Below are positions 1-4,853 of a stretch of DNA of 5,629 nucleotides, piece after piece. The notes under the pieces were generated by a model that saw nothing but the letters and a program-made list of their open reading frames with translations, searched no databases and was not told where the DNA came from. Within the stretch, counting starts at the first letter, position 1, and every line of letters starts with the position of its first letter. Made by a program: the position numbers and the translations under genes. The DNA is from an uncultured Hyphomicrobiales bacterium. GTDB lineage: Bacteria; Pseudomonadota; Alphaproteobacteria; Rhizobiales; Beijerinckiaceae. The DNA lies in contig CAIVAX010000323.1 of assembly GCA_903903935.1 (NCBI GenBank), forward strand, positions 1-5,629, written 5' to 3'.

Positions 1-802
1 CGCGGATGCGCTTGGAGGGCAGCTCCAAGTTCGGCGTGTCGAGATGGGCGCGATGGTCGAGCCGGTCGATCTCATAGGGAATATTGCCGCCCAGATTGTG
101 CAGGAGAACCGTGACATGCGGATAGGGCGTCATGAAATCGGTTAGGCAGAAGGTCAGCATATTGGACGAAATACGCGCCTGCATATCCAAAGTGCCAATG
201 CGATAAGAGGCATTATCCGAAGCATCAATCTTGGGCGCATCGGGATCATCAGCAATCTTGCCATAATGCACAAGGAAGAGAGCCTTATGGCGATTGGCAC
301 TTTCAAACAGAGGACGGAATTTCTCGGCGCGTTTGAGCGAGAGAAAGCCATCACCCATCAACATGCCACCCACGAGGCCGGGCAGGGCCATCGCCCGTTC
401 AAATTCACTCACAGTCACATTGATATCGGCAATGGGAATGGAGGCGAGTGCAGAGAAGCGATCAGGATATTTGGCGCAGACCTCTGCAACCGCATTATTA
501 TAGGCCTGACACAAAGGCAGAGCATCGGCGCTGGGTAGGCGCTCAATCCCATAGACAGTGGTCAAAGATAAAATGCCATGGGCCACGCCATTGGCATCCA
601 TCTCCCGCAAACGCGCTTCAATATCTTCACGCCCGGGCATGGGGGACGAATTGAATGCAGATTCAAGATAATCGCGGCCATCGTCATGACGGCGCACCAT
701 GGGCGGGCTGTTGCGCTGGCGCAGCGCTTCAATAAGAGCCTCAGGCAACCAATGGGCATGAAAATCGATCGTTTGATTGTTCATCATGCAGTGCTCGCTC
801 AT
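1..802 (-). CDS. Amidohydrolase-related (ACMSD-like) metal-dependent hydrolase or decarboxylase, 3' end beyond the window
   Basis: Open frame of 267 codons entering from the left edge of the window; the C-terminus is missing. Near the N-terminus is the sequence IDFHAHWLP, with H15 and H17 forming the HxH metal motif of the amidohydrolase superfamily. Further family-like stretches are RFSALASIPIAD (115-126), VHYG with H179, and LLHNLGGNIPYEIDRLDH (233-250) with H235, the usual 'sHgGg.lPy..gRid' block of the amidohydrolase-2 / aminocarboxymuconate-semialdehyde decarboxylase group. Known members hydrolyse or decarboxylate carboxylated aromatic or ring-cleavage products using a divalent metal in the cytoplasm. 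It follows the FAH gene on the same strand after 74 bases that contain a strong hairpin, so it is probably the third gene of the operon. The start is uncertain: ATG at 802 (MSEHC), 787 or 784. None has a good Shine-Dalgarno, and homology would only require a start before IDFHAH. The exact reaction is not determinable. Confidence 0.88.
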   Translation of the reverse strand, partial: MSEHCMMNNQTIDFHAHWLPEALIEALRQRNSPPMVRRHDDGRDYLESAFNSSPMPGREDIEARLREMDANGVAHGILSLTTVYGIERLPSADALPLCQAYNNAVAEVCAKYPDRFSALASIPIADINVTVSEFERAMALPGLVGGMLMGDGFLSLKRAEKFRPLFESANRHKALFLVHYGKIADDPDAPKIDASDNASYRIGTLDMQARISSNMLTFCLTDFMTPYPHVTVLLHNLGGNIPYEIDRLDHRAHLDTPNLELPSKRIR

Positions 803-835
803 GTTCAACGTGCAGTTTGATAAGCTTTGGATCTT

Positions 836-866
836 TGCGCAGGATTGCAAGGTACAATCCTGCGCA
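836..866. repeat. Perfect 12-bp inverted repeat (7-base loop) between the FAH and amidohydrolase genes
   Basis: Arms at 836-847 (tgcgcaggattg) and 855-866 (caatcctgcgca) are exact reverse complements around the loop caaggta. The stem starts 10 bases beyond the FAH stop codon and lies 33 bases before the earliest amidohydrolase start. In the direction of the operon (minus strand) the stem is followed by AAAGATCC, not a T-run, so it does not look like a standard intrinsic terminator that way. On the plus strand it is followed by GTTTTC, only a weak T-run. Likely roles are an mRNA stability or processing element, a partial terminator that lowers expression of the third gene, or an operator. Which one is inference. 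Confidence 0.6.
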
Positions 867-876
867 GTTTTCGATC

Positions 877-1788
877 TTACGACAAAACGTGATTGCGCAA
901 AGTGCCAACGCCTTCGACAACCGCTTCCATCACATCGCCTGATTGCAGCCAGACGGGCGGGTTCATACCAGCGGCCACACCAGCCGGCGTGCCAGTTGCG
1001 ATAATGTCACCGGGCTGCAGGGTCAGCGCTTCCGACAGGCTGGAAATAATGGCGGGCACACCAAACAACAGATCAGATGTGTTGGAATCCTGACGGATCT
1101 TGCCATTGACGGTCAGATAGAGGCGATGGCCGGACCAATCGCCAAATTCATCCTTGGTCACGACATAGGGGCCAATGGGGCAGAAGGTATCAAAGCTTTT
1201 GCCTTTGAAGAATTGGCCGTGATTATTTTGCGCATCACGTGCGGTGACATCATTCACCACTGTATAGCCAAAGACATAATTGAGCGCATCGGCCTGCGAA
1301 ATATTGCGGCCGCTTTTGCCAATCACTATGGCGAGCTCGACTTCATAATCGAGCTTTTGAGTATAGGGGGCATGACGCTCAATGCCATCGCCATGGCCGG
1401 TGATGGTTGTGGGCGGCTTGCTGAAAAACTCTGGATATTTGGGATAGGAGGGTTCAGCGCCACGAGCGCGGGCCATTTCGGCAATATGCAGTTTGTAATT
1501 GCGGCCGACGCAGAAAATATTTTTGTGAGCGCCCGGCAGCGGTGTAGCGATGAGGTCATCGCTCAAGGGTGTCCACAGATCAGCCCCGCCCTTGGTCTGG
1601 GCTGCAGCAAAGGCCGCTCTGGCATCATTGATGGCGCCGTCACCAGCTTCCAAAAGGCCTCTGAGCGAAGAGGGGATATCATTGTTGAAAAGCGTTTTGG
1701 CCGCCTTGGCCAGATCGCAAATGCCCTTGCTGGCATCGAGCGCGCCCAGACGGGGGCCGGCGGGGGTTTTGAAGGTCAAAAATTTCAC
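877..1788 (-). CDS. Fumarylacetoacetate hydrolase (FAH) family protein
   Basis: 303-residue protein with the FAH C-terminal catalytic fold preceded by a roughly 75-residue N-terminal domain (MKFLTFKTPAGPRLGAL...). The lid/active-site block VGRNYKLHIAEM (94-105) carries H101 and E104, in the spacing of the catalytic His/Glu pair of FAHD1-type enzymes. DYEVELAIVIG (147-157) and VVND (177-180) supply the Mg/Mn ligands E149, E151 and D180. KSFDTFCPIGP (197-207) and GDIIATGTPAGV (260-271) are further family signatures. Members hydrolyse or hydrate the keto-enol products of aromatic ring cleavage, or decarboxylate oxaloacetate-like acids, in the cytoplasm. The start is GTG at 1788, chosen because AAAGGAAA lies about eight bases upstream and the frame begins with the usual MKFLTF. 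It follows the VOC dioxygenase gene by 29 bases, so the two are almost surely co-transcribed. The substrate cannot be named; hydratase, hydrolase and isomerase activities all occur in the family. Confidence 0.95.
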   Translation of the reverse strand: MKFLTFKTPAGPRLGALDASKGICDLAKAAKTLFNNDIPSSLRGLLEAGDGAINDARAAFAAAQTKGGADLWTPLSDDLIATPLPGAHKNIFCVGRNYKLHIAEMARARGAEPSYPKYPEFFSKPPTTITGHGDGIERHAPYTQKLDYEVELAIVIGKSGRNISQADALNYVFGYTVVNDVTARDAQNNHGQFFKGKSFDTFCPIGPYVVTKDEFGDWSGHRLYLTVNGKIRQDSNTSDLLFGVPAIISSLSEALTLQPGDIIATGTPAGVAAGMNPPVWLQSGDVMEAVVEGVGTLRNHVLS

Positions 1789-1817
1789 TTGGGGTTTCCT
1801 TTCTCTGGTCGTTTCAT

Positions 1818-3047
1818 TCAGTTGAGGGGTCCCAGATAAACCTCTCCGAGTAAAGAGTCACTGTAGGCTGGCACATGATCGGGCCAGTTTTTGGGATCTA
1901 TTTTCGGGCGCATATGGGCCGGGCGGGGTTTCCCGTCCCAGCCGATCTGTTCCATGTAATAATAAAGCTGGATCAGATTGCCCTCCGGATCGAGCGCAAA
2001 GGTGTTGTAATCAATGCCGGGGAAAAGCTCCGCCGGCAAATCGAGGAAGCGCACCCCCTCAGCCTGCAAAAACCCTCTTGCATTGCGTAATTGCTGATAA
2101 TCGCCCATTTGCAGGCCAAAGGAGAAGAAATTCGTCTCGGGCCGCAAGCCCAATTGGCTGCGCAGCGCGAGGGGATAAAGGGCAAGCGAATGATGCTCTG
2201 TATTAGCGCGCAAGAAGAGACAGCGATGGCCGTTCCAGACTACCTCTTCGGTCAGGCTCAGGCCTAGAATATCGCGATAAAACTGCAAGGCCTGTTCGAC
2301 ATCCTGCACAAAAATGCGCACCGGGCCGATTTTGGTCACTTTAAAGGGGCGACCTAGCAAGACCCCGCCGACATCATGGATTTCGGGCAGGCGTTCGCTT
2401 TGGGCAATGCCTGTGCGCGGATCAACGCCAGCTTTCAGGCCTTCCTGCACTTCGTGATATTCGGAGCAATGCGGCAATTCAGGCACATTCATATAATGGC
2501 GTCTGTGCATATCAGCTGGCTTGCTAAAGCCATCCCAACCGATCTGCTCAATCCCATAATACAGCTCATTCACATTGGCATCTGGATCGACGGGATAGAC
2601 ATGCCAATTGGAGCCAGGATTATCGCGCCCGGAGCGGGTGATCCGCACTTGCGAATGTTTGAGCCAGTCATGCCCGGCGACCACTTCACGCAAGGACCCA
2701 ACCTGCCAGGTGATCTGGTTGACGGTGACGGAGGGATTGGCCTGTGGCATGAGCTGGCGGCGAACGGGGCGGGGGAAGATCACAAAGGAATGATGATCGG
2801 TGCCATGGCGCAGGAAATAGCCTGTCTCATGGCCAAATTTGCCGCGATCTTCCTCTTTGAGGCGGGCTCCCAAATTGAGGTGATCGGAGACGCGGAAGCC
2901 GAGCAGGCGCTCATAAAAGTCCTTGGCGGCAACAACATCCTGCATATCGAGGCCAAAATGCCCCAGACGGCGGATCCGAAAAGGCCGCGGCATTTCAATA
3001 CCGCCGACAAGAAAAGATCCGGTAGGCGCAGTTTTTTGCTCAGACAT
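1818..3047 (-). CDS. Two-domain VOC family protein, probable extradiol (catechol 2,3-dioxygenase-like) ring-cleavage dioxygenase
   Basis: 409-residue protein with two vicinal-oxygen-chelate (glyoxalase/dioxygenase) modules, about residues 21-180 and 233-380, joined by a roughly 50-residue linker. The modules are visible duplicates: each begins RPF, contains an FY..(L/I)LG helix and an HHS strand, and ends EQIGWDG followed by P and an M preceded by D or H. Module 1 has the full 2-His-1-Glu set expected for iron: H30 (LGHFGLD), H85/H86 (DHHSFVIF) and E161 (NELYYG), the last within a near match to the extradiol dioxygenase signature (VYPVDPDANVNE). Module 2 has P242 and Q360 at the equivalent positions and keeps only H285/H286. 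Well-studied two-domain extradiol enzymes usually keep the metal in the C-terminal module, so this layout is unusual. First gene of the operon; ATG at 3047 with a modest AAGAGA ribosome site. Expected to open an aromatic diol ring in the cytoplasm; substrate unknown. A non-dioxygenase VOC activity is possible. Confidence 0.9.
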   Translation of the reverse strand: MSEQKTAPTGSFLVGGIEMPRPFRIRRLGHFGLDMQDVVAAKDFYERLLGFRVSDHLNLGARLKEEDRGKFGHETGYFLRHGTDHHSFVIFPRPVRRQLMPQANPSVTVNQITWQVGSLREVVAGHDWLKHSQVRITRSGRDNPGSNWHVYPVDPDANVNELYYGIEQIGWDGFSKPADMHRRHYMNVPELPHCSEYHEVQEGLKAGVDPRTGIAQSERLPEIHDVGGVLLGRPFKVTKIGPVRIFVQDVEQALQFYRDILGLSLTEEVVWNGHRCLFLRANTEHHSLALYPLALRSQLGLRPETNFFSFGLQMGDYQQLRNARGFLQAEGVRFLDLPAELFPGIDYNTFALDPEGNLIQLYYYMEQIGWDGKPRPAHMRPKIDPKNWPDHVPAYSDSLLGEVYLGPLN

Positions 3048-3190
3048 GGGTTCTCTTGCTTCTAGGTCAGGCTGTGATGGTGTGAGAAGATTGCAGCGCT
3101 GGATCAGTTTGTCCAGTTGAGCCCCGCTCAGGGCGATGATTTATGCACTAGACTGGTTTGCACATCGCGCTTTAGGCAGTAAAGGGGTCT
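3048..3190. promoter_or_regulatory. Divergent intergenic region with two adjacent palindromes (candidate operator)
   Basis: This 143-base gap separates the divergent VOC gene and TauE/SafE gene, so it should carry both promoters. Two small palindromes sit side by side: ctgga-N8-tccag (3099-3116) and tgagc-ccc-gctca (3118-3130). Their closeness and central position suggest a regulator-binding site controlling one or both genes. No regulator gene lies in the window. I could not identify a convincing -35/-10 pair in either direction, so promoter positions are left open. The boundaries given are simply the edges of the two genes. Confidence 0.4.
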
Positions 3191-3937
3191 ATGGATTTTC
3201 TGCTTGGCCCAGATGTAAGTCTGCTCATGGCATTGGGCCTGACTTTGGTTTCATTTGCCACAGCCTTTATTGGCGTGTTCACCGGCACGGCGGGTGGGCT
3301 TATTTTATTGGCAATAATGGCAGTGGTCATGCCAGCCCAAGTGGTGATCCCGGTGCATACTCTGGTGCAATTGGGATCAGGCTTTTCGCGCACCTTGATC
3401 ATGTGGCGTTATGTGATGAGGCCGGTTCTGCTGCCCTTTATGATTGGCGCATTGAGCGGCGCTTTGCTGGGGGCGCAAGTCTTTATCGCCCTGCCAGTGT
3501 CCTCACTCGAACTCATCTTGGGTCTGTTTATATTGATCGTGACTTGGATGCCTAAATTGGGGCCCTTTGGCGCGGATCGCGGGCGCTTTGCGGTGTTGGG
3601 TTTTGCCGCAACCTTTCTGGGTGTTTTTGTCAGTGCGACGGGCACGCTTGTAGCGCCCTTTGTTGCGAGCCTTGCGCCTGATCGGCGCAATCATGCGGCG
3701 ACTTTGGGCGCTTTAATGATGATGGTGCATATTGCCAAAGTCATCGCCTTTGGCCTGATCGGATTTTCGATTGGCTCTTATGCGCCTTTGATTGTCGCTA
3801 TGGTTGTGTCAGGGGCTGCAGGCAATTGGATTGGCGAGGAAGCTTTGAACAGAATCAGTGAACGTAATTTTCGTTTGCTGCTGCAATTCATCCTCTCGGC
3901 TCTGGCGCTGCAATTGATCTGGCATGCGGTCAGATAG
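3191..3937 (+). CDS. TauE/SafE (TSUP) family membrane transporter
   Basis: 248-residue, strongly hydrophobic protein with about seven or eight membrane segments and short charged loops, the usual length for the TauE/SafE family. The family's two-fold repeat is visible: GVFTGTAGGLILLAIM (28-43) followed by PVHTLVQLGSG in the first half, and GVFVSATGTLVAPFVASL (144-161) followed by RRNHAATLGALMM (165-177) in the second half. Members sit in the inner membrane and move sulfite, sulfoacetate, taurine-derived or other small organic anions, usually outward. The ATG at 3191 is preceded by AAAGGGG at a suitable distance. The gene diverges from the ring-cleavage operon across a short shared regulatory region, which suggests (but does not prove) that it transports a substrate or product of that pathway. 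Its 3' end converges on hsp20 and is followed by a strong hairpin terminator. Substrate unknown. Confidence 0.93.
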   Translation: MDFLLGPDVSLLMALGLTLVSFATAFIGVFTGTAGGLILLAIMAVVMPAQVVIPVHTLVQLGSGFSRTLIMWRYVMRPVLLPFMIGALSGALLGAQVFIALPVSSLELILGLFILIVTWMPKLGPFGADRGRFAVLGFAATFLGVFVSATGTLVAPFVASLAPDRRNHAATLGALMMMVHIAKVIAFGLIGFSIGSYAPLIVAMVVSGAAGNWIGEEALNRISERNFRLLLQFILSALALQLIWHAVR

Positions 3938-3948
3938 AGATCAGTTCT

Positions 3949-3991
3949 GATCAAACATAATGGGGGCTTGTGGCCCCCATTATGTTTGATC
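3949..3991. terminator. Bidirectional hairpin terminator between the TauE/SafE gene and hsp20
   Basis: A perfect 19-bp inverted repeat with a 5-base loop: arms 3949-3967 and 3973-3991, loop ttgtg. The core is TGGGGGC/GCCCCCA. Because the outer stem is AT-rich and palindromic, the GC core is followed by TTATGTTTGATC on either strand, acting as an imperfect U-tract. It starts 11 bases after the TauE/SafE stop and 28 bases beyond the hsp20 stop, exactly where a shared terminator for convergent genes belongs. There is also a T5 run directly after the hsp20 stop on the minus strand, without its own stem. Confidence 0.85.
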
Positions 3992-4019
3992 TGCGATGGT
4001 GTTCAGAAAAAGATCTGAG

Positions 4020-4508
4020 TTAAGCTGCTTGACGCGCCTCGACGACTTTTGGCTCGAGGGTTTTGGTTCCGCCAATGGGAATTTGTCGGGGTTTTTGCGC
4101 CTCTGGTACTTCGCGCACAAGATTAATGTGCAGCAAGCCATGTTCTAGGCTAGCGCCTGTGGGATAGACGTGATCGGCGAGTTGGAAATGTCGCTCGAAA
4201 GCGCGGCCTGCAATGCCTTGATGCAGGATTTCCGTTTTGCGATCTGTAGTTCTTGCGTTGGGATCTGACTGGGCTTCTTTGCTGCCGCGAACCACAAGGG
4301 TGTTTTCCTTGCTTTCAATGGACAGCTCAGCCTCACTAAATCCAGCAACGGCTATGGTAATTCGATAATCATTCTCGCCACGCCGCTCAATATTATAGGG
4401 CGGGTAGGTGGGGCTGGTTTCGAGGCTTGGCGCATTGTTCAACAGAGTGAAGAGACGATCAAAACCAACTGTTGAGCGATAAAGCGGTGAGAGATCAAAG
4501 TGACGCAT
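4020..4508 (-). CDS. Small heat-shock protein, Hsp20/IbpA family
   Basis: 162-residue ATP-independent chaperone that binds unfolding proteins in the cytoplasm and hands them to DnaK/ClpB. The N-terminal arm (MRHFDLSPLYRSTVGFDRLF, 1-20) matches the FDLSPLyRStVGFDrlF opening of the IbpA/HspA class of proteobacteria. The alpha-crystallin domain runs from about PPYNIE (36-41) to about residue 136, with AVAGFSEAELSI (53-64), AFERHFQLADHV (103-114) and GLLHINLVREVP (124-135). The C-terminal tail carries the IPI oligomerisation motif (143-145). Length is normal and the gene appears intact. ATG at 4508 is fixed by the strong AGGAGGA site seven to eight bases upstream. It is monocistronic: convergent with the TauE/SafE gene and divergent from the molybdoenzyme gene. 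Control appears to be both transcriptional (RpoH-like promoter) and by a ROSE RNA thermometer. Chaperone identity is secure; which paralogue it is cannot be told. Confidence 0.96.
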   Translation of the reverse strand: MRHFDLSPLYRSTVGFDRLFTLLNNAPSLETSPTYPPYNIERRGENDYRITIAVAGFSEAELSIESKENTLVVRGSKEAQSDPNARTTDRKTEILHQGIAGRAFERHFQLADHVYPTGASLEHGLLHINLVREVPEAQKPRQIPIGGTKTLEPKVVEARQAA

Positions 4509-4600
4509 GACATATCCTCCTTCAGAAGCGACATGAGTGCCCGGCCCCTAATGTAGCGTAAGCTGGGCACCGATTTGCGCGTCCGGTATGGCCCGCGCAG
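4509..4600 (-). ncRNA. ROSE-type RNA thermometer in the hsp20 5' leader
   Basis: Read on the minus strand, the final hairpin (4535 down to 4511) is CAU-G-UCGCUUC-UGAA-GGAGGAU-AUG. The 5' side contains UCGCU, an exact match to the ROSE consensus U(U/C)GCU. Opposite the Shine-Dalgarno it gives the hallmark pairs in order: U.U, C.A, G.G mismatch, C-G, U-A, followed by C-G closing. The CAU/AUG pairs close the base. Two upstream stems fit the multi-hairpin ROSE layout: GUGCCC/GGGCAC (4565-4570 with 4537-4542) and GCGCG/CGCGC (4594-4598 with 4577-4581). ROSE elements are known to mask the ribosome site of hsp20 genes at normal temperature and to melt on heat shock. The 5' limit is inferred from the predicted transcription start. 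Confidence 0.85.
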
Positions 4601-4605
4601 AACTG

Positions 4606-4634
4606 ATCTGGGAAGTGTTCACAGCCGTTGCAAG
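4606..4634 (-). promoter_or_regulatory. RpoH (sigma-32)-like promoter for hsp20
   Basis: On the minus strand, CTTGCAA (4634-4628) and CCCAGAT (4612-4606) are separated by 15 bases. This resembles the heat-shock sigma factor pattern CTTGAAA - 11 to 16 bases - CCCATnT. Transcription would begin near 4600, giving a leader of about 90 bases that starts just before the first ROSE hairpin. Position relative to hsp20 and the ROSE element supports the call. The -10 element departs from consensus at one or two bases. Confidence 0.6.
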
Positions 4635-4853
4635 AGGGGGGATACAAAATTCTTAGTTCAAAATCCCCGTGCTCACGCTGGAAAGCGTTCAGCCAAGCTC
4701 CAATGTTGCTGATAGCCTGAGTGAGGGTGGTTCATTCAGGGTCATCTCTTCCCGATTCTCCCCGCGCCGCATGTGCCGGTCTTTTCATCCTGCCCCGTTC
4801 ATATTACAGCTGAGGATGAAGGGCTGCGTGAGGCAAGGCCAAAGGGGTGGATC
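4635..4853 (+). promoter_or_regulatory. Leader/promoter region of the molybdoenzyme gene, with two hairpin-forming inverted repeats
   Basis: Non-coding stretch between the hsp20 promoter and the molybdopterin-subunit start. Two inverted repeats stand out. The first, cctgagtga / tcattcagg (4716-4724 with 4732-4740), gives a 9-bp stem with one G-U pair and a 7-base loop. The second, cttttcatcct / aggatgaaggg (4781-4791 with 4813-4823), gives an 11-bp stem with two G-U pairs and a 21-base loop, ending 30 bases before the start codon. They could be an operator plus a leader structure, or an attenuator. No known riboswitch, including the Moco motif, was recognised and no convincing -35/-10 pair was found. 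A short out-of-frame ATG ORF from 4816 overlaps the gene start and is probably meaningless. Confidence 0.4.

Noticed and set aside
943..1839. A 298-codon open frame on the plus strand opposite the FAH gene.
   Set aside because: It is the antisense shadow of a well-conserved FAH gene. Its protein has no recognisable motif and no ribosome site was evident, so it is explained by the minus-strand gene's codon pattern.
2376..3065. A 229-codon plus-strand frame opposite the VOC dioxygenase gene.
   Set aside because: It lies within the clear VOC coding region and shows no family resemblance; it is a codon-composition artefact.
3938..4609. A 12-base sequence agatcagttctg at 3938-3949 recurs as its reverse complement at 4598-4609, flanking the hsp20 gene.
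   Set aside because: About one 12-base match of this kind is expected by chance in a window of this size, the second copy overlaps the hsp20 promoter -10 region, and no target duplication or transposase supports a mobile element.
4638..4668. Inverted repeat ggggat-N19-atcccc upstream of the hsp20 promoter, considered as an operator.
   Set aside because: Arms are only six bases around a 19-base loop and it does not match the CIRCE element (TTAGCACTC-N9-GAGTGCTAA), so the support is too weak.
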